The notes: generated by a model not told the origin, from the sequence alone. A stretch of 64,000 nt of DNA from Chloroflexota bacterium (GCA_014360825.1 JACIWT010000010.1:57623-121622), one strand, 5' to 3'. Counted from the first letter of the stretch, positions 1 through 8,670 are shown. Made by a program: numbers and translations.

Positions 1-1
1 G

Positions 2-397
2 CCCGGCAGTTTCATCGCTCTCAACGACTCGCCAGACCAGATACACCACAAACTGGCCGTTGCCGTCACGGACCCGGCCCGTCAGCGGCGCAGCGACCCC
101 GGCGAACCAATGCGCTGCAATATCTACGCCATCCACCGCCTCTACACGCCCGTGGACCGATTGGCGGAGATTGCAGATGGCTGTCGTGCGGCGGATATCG
201 GCTGCTTGGAATGCAAAGCCATCTTGGCTGAGGAGATCATCGCGGATCTAACGCCCTTTCGCGAGTGCCGCGCCCGGTTATTTTCTCACCCTGACGACGT
301 ACGTGACGCACTGCGGGAGGGGGCTAAGCGGGCCCGACCATTGGCCAGGGCTACGTTAGATGAAGTGCGATGCGTAATGGGGCTGGACAGGATATAG
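2..397 (+). CDS. trpS: Tryptophanyl-tRNA synthetase, C-terminal part (cut by left window edge)
   Basis: This open frame enters from the left edge and holds the last 131 codons of a tryptophanyl-tRNA synthetase, the class I enzyme that charges tRNA-Trp. The visible part starts at PGSFIALNDSPDQIHHKL, which matches the segment just after the KMSKS loop. It ends with EGAKRARPLARATLDEVR and MGL, the C-terminal helices conserved in this family. The HIGH and KMSKS motifs lie outside the window. The stop is one base from the stop of the convergent folC, so any terminator must lie inside the opposing gene. The call is family knowledge applied to a fragment. Confidence 0.85.
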   Translation, partial: PGSFIALNDSPDQIHHKLAVAVTDPARQRRSDPGEPMRCNIYAIHRLYTPVDRLAEIADGCRAADIGCLECKAILAEEIIADLTPFRECRARLFSHPDDVRDALREGAKRARPLARATLDEVRCVMGLDRI

Positions 398-398
398 G

Positions 399-1736
399 TC
401 AGACGGGATCACAGGGATACGGCTCTGCGTCCGTCCGCGCACGCCATGCCTCCTGCACCTCGGCAACCAGGAAGAGCGACCCCGTCGCCACCACGGGCGT
501 GCCCTGTCCGGCTATCTCCAATGCTGTGTCCAGGGCTGCTGCGGGGTCGGGTGCCACGTGGGTCTCGATGCCGTAAGGCTCGGCCAACTTCAGCAAGACA
601 TCTTGTGGGTTCGCCGCCCGAGCATGGTGCGAGGCGGTGAGCACAACTGCCCTGGCGTGGGGCAATAGTTCCGCCAGCATGCCAGCGGCGTCCTTGTCAG
701 CCGATACGCCAAAAATGAGGACGAAGCGGTCGATGAGCAAGTAATCTCGCAGCGCCGCCACCAGGCGGTGCACCGAGTCGGGATTGTGTGCGCCATCTAC
801 GATGAGAGCAGGGTTCCCGCTTAACACTTCGAGCCGGCCCGGCCAGTGCGCCAAGCGCAGGCCCCGCCGAAGCGCACTCCTACTGATGGTCACACCTTGC
901 CTTCGCAGTGCTTCGATCGCAGCCAATACCACCGTCACATTGATGAGTTGGTGTTCGCCGAGGAAAGGGATGCGTAGGTTGGCATAGTGGACATCGGGGC
1001 CAGTGGCGCGGAAACGCTGGCCACGCCTGCTCCAGGAGCGCAACTGATAGGCCCAATCTCGGCTCACGCGGGTCAGCGGGCTGCCCTTGTCCTGACTGAC
1101 ATGCTCGATGACCGCCATAGCCTCGGGCACCTGTGGCGCACTGACCACCGGCACGCCTGCCTTGATGATGCCTGCTTTCTCCGTGGCGATGGCCTCGATT
1201 GTCCAACCCAGGTAGATCATGTGATCGAGGCTCAGCGAGGTGATGACCGCCACCAGGGGCATGACTATATTTGTGGCATCCAGCCGTCCGCCCATACCAA
1301 CCTCCAGCACGGCAGCATCCACGCCCTCCTCGGCGAAGTACAAGAAAGCCAGTGCCGTTGCCACCTCGAAGGTGGTGATGTCCGGAATGCGTTCGGCATA
1401 GGGGCGCACGCGGGTGGTGACTTCAGCAAAGCGCTCCTCGGTGATGAGCGTGCCGTTGATCTGGATGCGCTCACGAAAGGTGTGCAGGTGAGGCGAGGTG
1501 TAAAGACCGGTGCGATAGCCTGCTTGTTGGAGTACCGAGGCCATCATGGCACAGGTGGAACCCTTGCCCTTCGTCCCCGCTACATGCACGCTCCAGAAGC
1601 GGTGATGTGGATTTCCCAGATCCGCCAGCAGCGCGCTGACGCGGTCGAGGTTGAAGTTCTCCGGTGCATAGGCGGCGGGCTGGTTCTCGCGATTGGCGAG
1701 ACTATAGAGATAGGAGAGGGATTCGGTGTAGTTCAA
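399..1736 (-). CDS. folC: Bifunctional folylpolyglutamate synthase / dihydrofolate synthase
   Basis: FolC adds glutamate to dihydropteroate or to reduced folates with ATP, in the cytoplasm. The P-loop HVAGTKGKGST lies near residues 51-61, followed by the family motif SPHLHTFRERI, then VGMGGRLDATN, and DGAHNPDS in the C-terminal Mur-ligase-like domain. I chose the TTG at 1736 (445 aa, normal family length). It has AAGGGGG just upstream, and a promoter-like pair (-35 TTGCAT, -10 TACAAT on the minus strand at 1772-1799) places transcription start below the longer in-frame start at 1823. The gene stands alone, convergent with trpS. Confidence 0.92.
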   Translation of the reverse strand: MNYTESLSYLYSLANRENQPAAYAPENFNLDRVSALLADLGNPHHRFWSVHVAGTKGKGSTCAMMASVLQQAGYRTGLYTSPHLHTFRERIQINGTLITEERFAEVTTRVRPYAERIPDITTFEVATALAFLYFAEEGVDAAVLEVGMGGRLDATNIVMPLVAVITSLSLDHMIYLGWTIEAIATEKAGIIKAGVPVVSAPQVPEAMAVIEHVSQDKGSPLTRVSRDWAYQLRSWSRRGQRFRATGPDVHYANLRIPFLGEHQLINVTVVLAAIEALRRQGVTISRSALRRGLRLAHWPGRLEVLSGNPALIVDGAHNPDSVHRLVAALRDYLLIDRFVLIFGVSADKDAAGMLAELLPHARAVVLTASHHARAANPQDVLLKLAEPYGIETHVAPDPAAALDTALEIAGQGTPVVATGSLFLVAEVQEAWRARTDAEPYPCDPV

Positions 1737-1771
1737 TGGGCCCCCTTGTCGTATCGCGTGAATTGGCTGGA

Positions 1772-1799
1772 ATTGTAAGCCGTATGGGGAAAAATGCAA
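1772..1799 (-). promoter_or_regulatory. Sigma70-type promoter of folC
   Basis: Minus-strand reading gives TTGCAT (1794-1799), 16 bp spacer, TACAAT (1772-1777). Initiation would fall near 1765, just upstream of the TTG start at 1736. This argues against the longer folC frame. Confidence 0.5.
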
Positions 1800-1943
1800 G
1801 TGAGATTGGGCGTAGGATAACAAAGTGGACTGGGGATGTAGACGGCTAACGCCAGTGCTGATGGATCAAAAGGCTGCTGGAGTCAATCCGGACAAAGCCA
1901 AACGAAGTCTTTTATCCATAGTCAGACACGATAGAACCTTAAT

Positions 1944-2300
1944 TTAGGGGAGTGGTCGCTGGCGCACACGTCCGCGTTCGACAACGGTGAATTTCCCTTT
2001 CAGTAGCAGACCGCTAATGGCCAAGGGTTTTAACAGGCGTTCCGCTGGCTCTTCTGGGGTTACTGGAACGAACCGGAAGTATATTACACCTGCTGGTACT
2101 GGCAATTTCCGCCGATAGATCGGTTCTCCGTAATCCCGATCGAAAGCGAACACAATGCAATGGTCATTGGCAGCGCGGGTCAGAACCTCGCGATCTTTAG
2201 TGCCGGGTGAGTCTTCAATAATTGCCTTAACCTCGTAGCCAGCCTCTCGTAGACGGTGCACGCTCGTTAAGGGGAAATTTTCATTGGCCAAAAACCGCAT
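1944..2300 (-). CDS. DUF5615 family PIN-like protein (putative toxin)
   Basis: A 118-residue protein of the DUF5615 (Mut7-C/PIN-like) type, proposed in the literature to be a nuclease-like toxin partner of DUF433 proteins. The N-terminus MRFLANENFP corresponds to the family's acidic motif, with Asn where Asp is usual at residue 6. Later landmarks are GTKDREVL and AFDRDYGE, matching the conserved D-x-D-[FY]-G motif. Its ATG overlaps the upstream DUF433 stop (TAATG), so translation is probably coupled. The Asn substitution may weaken metal binding. The toxin role is inference from pairing only. Confidence 0.75.
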   Translation of the reverse strand: MRFLANENFPLTSVHRLREAGYEVKAIIEDSPGTKDREVLTRAANDHCIVFAFDRDYGEPIYRRKLPVPAGVIYFRFVPVTPEEPAERLLKPLAISGLLLKGKFTVVERGRVRQRPLP

Positions 2301-2539
2301 TACGTCGCTCCGCTTGGTACTATGTACAAAGATTCCTCATGCATACACTCGGCAGCGAAAGCGAACACTGCTTGCAGGGCCTTAGGGGTAAGCGTTGGAT
2401 AGTTCTCTAATACTTGTTTTTCTGTCCACCCCGCGGCAAAGAGTCCCAGGATGAAGTCAACGGCAAGCCGCGTGCCCTTCACCACAGGCTTGCCCAACAA
2501 GATTTCTGGGTCTGAATGGATGTAATCTCGCCAATCCAT
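2300..2539 (-). CDS. DUF433 family protein (putative antitoxin)
   Basis: A 79-residue DUF433 protein, a small helix-turn-helix-like family. The diagnostic core is IHSDPEILLGKPVVKGTR followed by the helical ILGLFAAGWTEKQVLENYP. I chose the ATG at 2539 because GGAGGA stands 6 bp upstream; the longer frame back to 2578 lacks such a site. It is the first gene of a two-gene unit with the DUF5615 gene and overlaps it by one base. DUF433/DUF5615 pairs are widespread in Chloroflexota and Cyanobacteria and are proposed toxin-antitoxin modules. DNA binding here is inferred, not shown. Confidence 0.8.
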   Translation of the reverse strand: MDWRDYIHSDPEILLGKPVVKGTRLAVDFILGLFAAGWTEKQVLENYPTLTPKALQAVFAFAAECMHEESLYIVPSGAT

Positions 2540-2765
2540 CTTTCTCCTCCCCACGGCTGGAATTCTCCCTGAGACCAACGGGATTTGTGTTCCTATTTAT
2601 AGGAGCAGTTGACGAAATGTAAAAACGAAAACCTTCACCAGAACCATCTCGTCCGCCACTCATCTTCACGGTCTTGAGGCTGAATTCGAGGGTCTATTTC
2701 ATCCCAGCCTGCCAGGGCAAGGACTTTGGCGATGGAACAACTACTCGTCTCCCGTCGTTGTCATA

Positions 2766-2794
2766 TTGACTAACAGCAGGCGATGGGGTAAACT
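2766..2794 (+). promoter_or_regulatory. Sigma70-type promoter for the lipoprotein gene
   Basis: TTGACT (2766-2771), 17 bp spacer, TAAACT (2789-2794), 45 bp before the lipoprotein start. The rest of the gap from 2540 to 2838 shows no other clear feature. Confidence 0.65.
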
Positions 2795-2838
2795 AACATC
2801 ACGCAAAGGCAAAATATCACACCTGGGAGGCCAATCTC

Positions 2839-4029
2839 TTGAGAGCAAAATGGTTCGTCGCCATCTTATGCGCTGCCCTTGCATTGTTCCTCGCCAGTTG
2901 TCGGGCTGGCCCGCTTATCTATGACGTGCAGATCCGCCCCGATGTCATCTCACCCAATGCCGATGGCGTGGATGACGTGGCTGCCGTTTCCTACAAGATC
3001 GGCAGCAATGCCAACATCTCGATCTATTTGATAGATGCTCAGGGGAACAAGCACTACTTCCGCCGTGACGGCCGCCGTTCCCACGGCTCCTACACCGCCC
3101 TCTTCAGCGGCGTGATTGACGGCCGCATGCTTCCCGATGGTACGTATACGATGGTCCTGGAAGCAACCAATGAGTCTGGCCGCACCGAGAAAATCGAGAA
3201 GTCCATCACCCTGGTGGATGCCGACACCAACTACATCGAGATCCGCAACTTGAACATCTACCCTTCGAGTTTTACCCCTAACCGCGATGGCATCAAAGAC
3301 CGCGTGACCATCGCTTATTACCTCAATAAGGAAGCCACCATCGTGCGGGTGTACCTGCTGGGCCCCGATGGAGAGAAATACCCCATCCCCGACGACAAGA
3401 TTCGCCCCATGGGCGCGCCAGGCAACCATGAGCATGACTATGAGGGCGGCGTGGACCTGGGCGCTGCCCCGCCACCCGACGGGACGTACACTGTGGTGGT
3501 GGAGGCCGAGGATGCGGTGGGAAACCGCGACCAGAAAACCGGGCAATTGACCATCGAAGTGGGCGGGGTGCCTATGGCCGAAATCGTCAACCGCGCTGTG
3601 CAATGGTCGGGCGACAGTTATGCCCTGGGCCAGACCCTGACTTTCACCTGCACGGTGCGCAATATCGGAAAAGTCCCCATCCGCACCCAAGGGCCTGAGT
3701 CGGGCTATACCTACACCAACGCCGAGACTTATGGCAGTTGCGGCTACTATACCGACCCCGGCGTGTTCCGCGTCGGGCTGGATATGGAAGACAACAGCAT
3801 CGGGCGCGAGTATCCCTGGCGCTGGCAACTGGGCAAAGATAGCGAACTCACTGTGATAGATGGCCATAAGTACCTGATGCCCGGCCAGACCGTGCAGGTC
3901 GTCGGACATTTGACCTTCGTGGACAAGACCCCACGTACTGCACCCTACTTCTGGGTGGGTCTCATCCACGAAGAGGTGCGCAAGGTGGACGACCGCGTGG
4001 ACCCCAAACAGGTTACGATAGATTTCTAG
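2839..4029 (+). CDS. Lipoprotein with FlgD-like Ig repeats
   Basis: A 396-residue exported protein of unknown function. The N-terminus is a lipoprotein signal: basic start, hydrophobic stretch, then LASC with the lipidated Cys at residue 21. Two repeats carry the FlgD-type Ig signature: SPNADGVDDVAAVSY near residues 38-52 and TPNRDGIKDRVTIAYYL near 146-162. Each leads to a DGTYT strand (about residues 100 and 230). The C-terminal 170 residues form another beta-rich domain without a recognised motif. The start is TTG with GGGAGG 8 bp upstream. A strong promoter lies at 2766-2794. A cell-surface structural or adhesive role is inference. Confidence 0.75.
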   Translation: MRAKWFVAILCAALALFLASCRAGPLIYDVQIRPDVISPNADGVDDVAAVSYKIGSNANISIYLIDAQGNKHYFRRDGRRSHGSYTALFSGVIDGRMLPDGTYTMVLEATNESGRTEKIEKSITLVDADTNYIEIRNLNIYPSSFTPNRDGIKDRVTIAYYLNKEATIVRVYLLGPDGEKYPIPDDKIRPMGAPGNHEHDYEGGVDLGAAPPPDGTYTVVVEAEDAVGNRDQKTGQLTIEVGGVPMAEIVNRAVQWSGDSYALGQTLTFTCTVRNIGKVPIRTQGPESGYTYTNAETYGSCGYYTDPGVFRVGLDMEDNSIGREYPWRWQLGKDSELTVIDGHKYLMPGQTVQVVGHLTFVDKTPRTAPYFWVGLIHEEVRKVDDRVDPKQVTIDF

Positions 4030-4127
4030 TGTGTGCATCGCAGCCGCGGCGTATCGAAACACGGCGGTCTCAGCGCTATCGGTAGTGGATTCAGTTGGAT
4101 GCCTCGGAGTTAGGGACTGACCAGCAG

Positions 4128-5045
4128 ATGGACCTCTCTGTTATCATTGTCAACTGGAATGTGAGAGACCTCCTCGCCGCGTGCGTTGATTCGGTGCTAC
4201 GCTTCACGCGCCCCAGCCTCGAAACCGAGGTTATCGTCGTGGACAACGCTTCCCACGACGGCAGCCCCAATATGATACGCCAGCGCTTCCCTTCCGTGCA
4301 CCTCCTGGCCAACACCGAGAACAAGGGCTTCGCTGGTGGCAACAACCAGGGCCTTCGTGCTGCCACCGGTCGCTATCTGGCTCTCCTGAACCCCGACACC
4401 GAGGTTCGGGGCGATGCTCTGGGGACACTGGTGGACTTCCTGGCAGCCACACCAAACGCTGGGATGGTTGGCCCACGCCTGATCCACTCTGATGGCAGTT
4501 TCCAGCACTCCGCCTTCCGCTTTCCCACCCTGGCTATGGCTTTCTTCGACTTCTTCCCTCTCCACCACCGGCTCATCCATTCCCGGCTCAATGGGCGCTA
4601 CCCGCGCCGTCTTTATGATGCCGGCGTGCCCTTTCCCATTGATCATCCCTTGGGTGCCTGTATGGTGCTGCGCCGCGAGGTGATCGAACAGGTGGGGCTC
4701 CTGGACGAGGGCTTTTTCATGTACTGCGAGGAGATTGATTGGGCTATGCGCGTGCGGAAGGCAGGATGGGGCATCTACTGCGTGCCGGCGGCTGAAGTGG
4801 TACATCATGTCGGACAGAGCACGCGCCAATCCCGCGACGAGATGTTCGTTACCCTCTGGCGCAGTCGCTACCGGCTCTTCGAGAAGTACTACGGCCCGGC
4901 GTATCGCTGGCTGGTACGGCGCATTGTGAGGCTGGGGATGGCGCGCGAGGTGGCACGCGTGCGGAGGGCTTTGCGGCGCGGCGAAATGAGTCGGACGGAA
5001 GCACAGAGCCGCCTCAGCGCCTGTCGCCTCGTGGCCAGCCTATGA
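4128..5045 (+). CDS. GT2 family glycosyltransferase (rhamnosyltransferase-like)
   Basis: A cytoplasmic GT-A fold inverting glycosyltransferase of about 305 residues. It would transfer a sugar from an NDP-sugar to a surface polysaccharide or lipid acceptor. Visible motifs in order are VIIVNWN, VVDNASHDGS, ENKGFAGGNNQGL, the metal-binding stretch LLNPDTEV, and FMYCEEIDWAMRVRKAGW, which is typical of the WbbL/rhamnosyltransferase branch. Two starts are possible: ATG at 4128 (chosen, directly before the first beta strand) or an in-frame TTG at 4095. It forms a pair with the next GT2 gene, four bases downstream. Sugar and acceptor cannot be read from sequence. Confidence 0.85.
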   Translation: MDLSVIIVNWNVRDLLAACVDSVLRFTRPSLETEVIVVDNASHDGSPNMIRQRFPSVHLLANTENKGFAGGNNQGLRAATGRYLALLNPDTEVRGDALGTLVDFLAATPNAGMVGPRLIHSDGSFQHSAFRFPTLAMAFFDFFPLHHRLIHSRLNGRYPRRLYDAGVPFPIDHPLGACMVLRREVIEQVGLLDEGFFMYCEEIDWAMRVRKAGWGIYCVPAAEVVHHVGQSTRQSRDEMFVTLWRSRYRLFEKYYGPAYRWLVRRIVRLGMAREVARVRRALRRGEMSRTEAQSRLSACRLVASL

Positions 5046-5049
5046 GGTT

Positions 5050-5805
5050 GTGATGCCCGACCTGACGGTTATCGTGCTGACCAAGAACGAGGAGCGCAAC
5101 ATCGCCGCCTGTCTGGATAGCGTGCGTTGGGCCGATCGTCTGATGGTTCTCGACTCGTTCAGTGATGACCACACGGTGGATATCGCCGAGGCCGCTGGGG
5201 CGGCGGTGTACAGGCGACCTTTCGTGAACTATCCCGACCAGCGCAATGCTGCCCTGGACTTGGCAACAACCGAGTGGGTCTTTTTTGTGGATGCCGACGA
5301 GCGGGCTACGCCCGAGTTGGGAGCCGAAATCCGCCAGGCCATCGCTTCTGACCGGGCAGGTTGGTGGGTGCCCCGGCGAAACATCATCTGGGGCAAGTGG
5401 ATCCGGCATACCGGCTGGTATCCAGACTATCAACTTCGCCTGTTGCGGCGAGGACGAGCGCGCTACGATCCACAGCGCGAGGTGCACGAACTGGTCATCC
5501 TGGATGGGCCAGCCGGTTACCTACAAAATCCTCTAATTCACTACAACTACCAGACGGTGGGCCAATTCCTGGCCAGACAAGATCGCTACACCCACTTCGA
5601 GGCGGATATCCTATTCAAACAAGGCATTCGACCGCGACCTCACAACTACATCCTCCAGCCCCTCCGCGAATTCACCCGGCGTTTCATTGCGTTAGAAGGC
5701 TATCGCGATGGCGGATACGGCTTTCTGCTGAGCCTTTTGATGGCCTACTATACTTTCTTGACCTACGTGCGTCTGCGACAGAGGTGGAGGAAACAGGGAG
5801 GCTGA
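5050..5805 (+). CDS. GT2 family glycosyltransferase (WaaE/KdtX-like)
   Basis: A second GT2 enzyme, about 250 residues. Motifs are VIVLTKNEERNIAACLDS at the N-terminus, LDSFSDDHTVDIA, the NYPDQRNAAL helix, and FFVDADERATPEL, which carries the DxD-like metal site. This pattern is the WaaE/KdtX-like subgroup found in LPS-core and other envelope glycan clusters. A hydrophobic stretch near the C-terminus (LLSLLMAYYTFLTYV) suggests membrane association. GTG at 5050 and ATG at 5053 are adjacent; either may be used. It lies four bases after the previous glycosyltransferase, so the two probably act on one glycan. It converges with the phosphatase gene. Confidence 0.85.
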   Translation: MMPDLTVIVLTKNEERNIAACLDSVRWADRLMVLDSFSDDHTVDIAEAAGAAVYRRPFVNYPDQRNAALDLATTEWVFFVDADERATPELGAEIRQAIASDRAGWWVPRRNIIWGKWIRHTGWYPDYQLRLLRRGRARYDPQREVHELVILDGPAGYLQNPLIHYNYQTVGQFLARQDRYTHFEADILFKQGIRPRPHNYILQPLREFTRRFIALEGYRDGGYGFLLSLLMAYYTFLTYVRLRQRWRKQGG

Positions 5806-5845
5806 AATCGAGAGAGAACCCTCTCCGGGGAATGATGCGGTCCCT

Positions 5846-6322
5846 CTAAATCTTGGTGGCCAATTCCACGATCTTCGGATAGCCTGCCTCGATGATCTCT
5901 TCCAACTCACGGGCCTTGAGGCGGTAATCCATCAGCGACCCTCCATATGGGTCCTCGATGTCAAAACGCTGGCCGATCATCTCGCTGAGCAAGTGCATTT
6001 TCTCGTCGGCACGGCGGAAATCGCGCTGGATGGCATTGGCGTGCCTCTCGGCCATCACCAGGATCAGGTCGGCTTGGTCAATATCCTCTTGGGTGAGATT
6101 GCGTCCTCGATGGTCACTGATGTCTAAGTCATGCTCTGCCATTACCTGGCGAGCATAGGCAGTCGCGGGCTCGCCTTCCAGGGCCCACAGCCCCGCCGAT
6201 CGCACATCGAACTCGGCGGCTCGCCCTTCACGGGCCAGCCTGGCCTGCAAGAAGCCCACGGCCATCGGCGAACGACAGACATTGCCCGTGCAGACAAACA
6301 AGATCACATGCTTCTTGGCCAT
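5846..6322 (-). CDS. Low molecular weight protein-tyrosine-phosphatase family
   Basis: A 158-residue cytoplasmic phosphatase. The catalytic loop CTGNVCRSP sits at residues 11-19 (nucleophile Cys11, Arg17), and the general acid is in DIEDPYGG (Asp124). The DISDHRGRNLT segment is also typical. Members either act as tyrosine phosphatases (Wzb-like, controlling polysaccharide export kinases) or as arginine phosphatases. Thr at the third P-loop position (C-T-G-N) has been linked to arginine phosphatases, so that activity is possible. The start is the ATG at 6322; the longer frame to 6397 has no better ribosome site. The neighbouring glycosyltransferases would suit the Wzb role. Confidence 0.85.
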   Translation of the reverse strand: MAKKHVILFVCTGNVCRSPMAVGFLQARLAREGRAAEFDVRSAGLWALEGEPATAYARQVMAEHDLDISDHRGRNLTQEDIDQADLILVMAERHANAIQRDFRRADEKMHLLSEMIGQRFDIEDPYGGSLMDYRLKARELEEIIEAGYPKIVELATKI

Positions 6323-6428
6323 GCCGCTCTGCCCCCTATCTATAGAACGCACACCCTGGCGCTCTTTCCTCGAAGTATAGCGTCTGTGTTCAGACACAGT
6401 TCTATTTTAGACTAGTGAGGGATAGGCG

Positions 6429-6465
6429 CAAAAACGAGGGCAAGGTCTTTTCACCCTCGCCCTCG
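6429..6465 (-). terminator. Rho-independent terminator of hpf
   Basis: On the minus strand, CGAGGGC pairs with GCCCTCG (6435-6465) and is followed by a run of five T (6430-6434). It lies directly after the hpf stop. Confidence 0.7.
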
Positions 6466-6492
6466 TACTGGCGCACCGCACCGCTGGGTGCA

Positions 6493-7032
6493 TCACACCA
6501 ACTCTGGTATAATCAACCCGTAGTTTCCATCGCGGCGGCGGTATAGGACATTGATGCCGGCATTTTCGCCGTTGTAGAAGACGAAGAAGTCGTGGCCCAA
6601 TAGTTCCATTTGCTCGGCCGCTTCCTCCACGGTCATCGGCACCATAACGAAGCGCTTGGTTCGCACAACGGTGGGCTTCCCTTCCTCCACTACGGGTTCC
6701 TCGACAGGCGACGTTTCTTCCCGAGGGCCACGACCCCGGCGTCGCTTCTCCTTGTAACGCGCGATCTGGCGGTGTATTTTGTCCACCACCGCATCTATCG
6801 AGGCGAACATGTCGGCCGAGCGTTCCTCGGCCCGCAGAATTGTGCCGTTACTGCGCAGCGTAACCTGGACCACTTGCCGATGGGCTGCATCCTTGGCACT
6901 TTGCACGGAGAGTTCCACGCGGGCTTCGTCAATACGGGGTAAATACCGGTCGAGTTTTCCAATCTTTTTCTCCACATAGTTGCGGAGAACGTCGGTAATT
7001 TCAAGGTTCTTGCCTTTGATAATCAGTTGCAT
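6493..7032 (-). CDS. hpf: Ribosome hibernation promoting factor, long form
   Basis: A 179-residue long-form HPF, which binds the 30S decoding site and drives 100S dimer formation when growth stops. The N-terminal S30AE domain (about residues 1-100) starts MQLIIKGKNLEITDVLR and includes VELSVQSAKD. A charged linker rich in Arg and Glu follows (about 100-125). The C-terminal dimerisation domain contains KRFVMVPMTVEEAAEQMELL and FVFYNGENAGINVLYRRRDG. The ATG at 7032 is placed 8 bp after AAGGAG and preferred over the in-frame GTG at 7038. A near-consensus promoter lies 130 bp upstream and a terminator follows, so it is transcribed alone. Confidence 0.95.
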   Translation of the reverse strand: MQLIIKGKNLEITDVLRNYVEKKIGKLDRYLPRIDEARVELSVQSAKDAAHRQVVQVTLRSNGTILRAEERSADMFASIDAVVDKIHRQIARYKEKRRRGRGPREETSPVEEPVVEEGKPTVVRTKRFVMVPMTVEEAAEQMELLGHDFFVFYNGENAGINVLYRRRDGNYGLIIPELV

Positions 7033-7164
7033 ATCCACGGCTCCTTTACTTATTCTTAGGCTTCGACCTTAAGCCAATAAGGCTATAAGTGCACGTATAA
7101 TTGGAGCCCGCTTGAGGAGGGTTGGGGAAAAGCCAGAAGCATGTCTCAGATATTTTCTACTATC

Positions 7165-7193
7165 ATTTTAACTGTTTTTTGGACAAATGTCAA
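7165..7193 (-). promoter_or_regulatory. Sigma70-type promoter of hpf
   Basis: Minus-strand TTGACA (7188-7193), 17 bp, TAAAAT (7165-7170). This leaves an hpf 5' untranslated region of about 125 nt. Confidence 0.7.
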
Positions 7194-7206
7194 TGCGTCA
7201 AACAGC

Positions 7207-7932
7207 CTAAACGCGCGTACTACCGTGTGGAGAACATGTCCGGGCCAGCGTGAGTCCCCATACCTCACGTGCTCCACCGGCGAGCAGTCCCTCGACGCAG
7301 GCGTTCAGCGTTGCACTGGTGGTACACACGTCGTCTACCAAGAGTACCCGCAACCCCGCCAATCGTTCATCCGCGCAACGGAAAGCCCCAGCCACATTCT
7401 CCCGGCGCTCCCTGGCATTCAATTGCACTTGTGGCACTGTGGCCCGCACGCGCAGGAGGCAGTCCTCCATCACCGGCAGACCGCTGGCGGCGCTCAGTTC
7501 GCGAGCCAGAAGCGCGGAGTGATTGTAGCCCCTGTGCCGCAATCGACTGGGGTGTAGGGGCACGGGCACAGCGATGTCCACTGGGAGCGGAGTGTGTCGC
7601 CAATAATCAGCCAGATAGGTCCCCAACACCGGGGCAATGGAGCGCAGCCTCTTGTATTTCAGGGCGTGGATGGCTTTTTCCATCACTCCATCGAGGTAGG
7701 AAACCGAGCGAATAGCCGACAAGCGGGGAGGATCTATCTGGCAAAGGGGGCAGAGTCCGCCTATCTCATTGGGCTGGCCGCAGCGGGGGCAGTAGGGCGG
7801 TGTGATGAGCCGCACCGTGCTCTGGCATTCTTCGCAGAACCAGTGCCCAAGCCGGCCACACCCCACGCAGCGGGGTGGAAATAGTAGCCCCAACAAACGT
7901 TGTATGACAGCGGAGGGTGGATTTGCGCCCAA
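7207..7932 (-). CDS. comF: ComF family phosphoribosyltransferase-like protein
   Basis: A 241-residue ComF-type protein. ComF proteins are linked to natural DNA uptake, but the enzymatic substrate is not established. The N-terminus carries two zinc-ribbon pairs, CVGCGRLGHWFCEEC and CPRCGQPNEIGGLCPLC (about residues 22-65). The body is a type I phosphoribosyltransferase fold with the PRPP loop VLLVDDVCTTSATL near the C-terminus and PVPLHPSRLRHRGYN before it. The start is TTG at 7932 with AGGAGG four bases upstream. It lies 12 bp after the mannosyltransferase gene on the same strand, so the two are probably cotranscribed. Confidence 0.88.
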   Translation of the reverse strand: MGANPPSAVIQRLLGLLFPPRCVGCGRLGHWFCEECQSTVRLITPPYCPRCGQPNEIGGLCPLCQIDPPRLSAIRSVSYLDGVMEKAIHALKYKRLRSIAPVLGTYLADYWRHTPLPVDIAVPVPLHPSRLRHRGYNHSALLARELSAASGLPVMEDCLLRVRATVPQVQLNARERRENVAGAFRCADERLAGLRVLLVDDVCTTSATLNACVEGLLAGGAREVWGLTLARTCSPHGSTRV

Positions 7933-7944
7933 ATCGCCTCCTGG

Positions 7945-8670
7945 TTACGACGATTGGCCACGCCTTAGGAAACGGTCTTTGCTCAGCCGCAAGACGGTGT
8001 ACAGGGCGCGAGCGATCTCCCATTGGGAGATCTTGGAGCGGCCCCGCTGCCGGTCTTCGAAGATAATGGGCACTTCGCCCACTCGCCAGCCCTGCGAGAC
8101 ACACTTGTACAGTATTTCGATCAGAAACGAGTAACCGTTGGAGAAAATGCGATCCAAGGCCAGAGATTCGAGCACGCGACGGTGGTAGCAGCGAAACCCG
8201 GATGTGCAGTCGTGAACAGTCAGACCCAGCATAAGCCGGGTGAATGTGTTGGCTCCAAAACTGAGCAATCGCCGCTCCAGGCCCCAACTGCGCGTCCCCC
8301 CGCCAGGCACGTAGCGCGAACCGATGACTAAGTCGTAGTCCTTCGCGGCTTCCATAATGGCGGGGATATAGTGCGGATTGTGGGAAAAGTCGGCATCCAT
8401 CGTCAGGATGAGGTCATCGCCGTGAGCCAGGCTCTCGTAAAAGCCAGCGATGTAGGCGGTGCCTAGGCCCAACTTGCCGGGGCGATGGACGACACGGACG
8501 CGCTGGTCCTGCGAGGCCCATTGATCAGCCAATTGACCGGTGCCGTCAGGCGAATTGTCGTCCACGATCACAATGCTCAGATTCGGGAGGTCTAGACCGG
8601 TAATAGTACGGATGAGGGGTTCCAGATTCTCACGCTCATTGTAAGTGGGGACGATTACCGATGCAGTCAA
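7945..8670 (-). CDS. Polyprenol monophosphomannose synthase (GT2)
   Basis: A 241-residue GT2 enzyme of the dolichol-phosphate mannosyltransferase type, transferring mannose from GDP-mannose to a polyprenyl phosphate on the cytoplasmic face. Motifs in order are VPTYNERENLEPLI, VDDNSPDGTG, the DxD region TMDADFSHNPHYIP, DLVIGSRYVPGG and DCTSGFRCY. No C-terminal GtrA-like membrane domain follows, so this is the soluble, catalytic-only form. The product would feed membrane mannosyltransferases of glycolipids or glycoproteins. It leads a two-gene unit with comF. Confidence 0.87.
   Translation of the reverse strand: MTASVIVPTYNERENLEPLIRTITGLDLPNLSIVIVDDNSPDGTGQLADQWASQDQRVRVVHRPGKLGLGTAYIAGFYESLAHGDDLILTMDADFSHNPHYIPAIMEAAKDYDLVIGSRYVPGGGTRSWGLERRLLSFGANTFTRLMLGLTVHDCTSGFRCYHRRVLESLALDRIFSNGYSFLIEILYKCVSQGWRVGEVPIIFEDRQRGRSKISQWEIARALYTVLRLSKDRFLRRGQSS

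Noticed and set aside
987..1778. 263-codon plus-strand open frame opposite folC
   Set aside because: It mirrors the folC coding frame, has no recognisable motif, and folC shows intact family motifs on the other strand.
2950..4062. 370-codon minus-strand open frame opposite the lipoprotein gene
   Set aside because: His/Val-rich shadow translation; the plus strand has a promoter, lipobox and Ig repeats.
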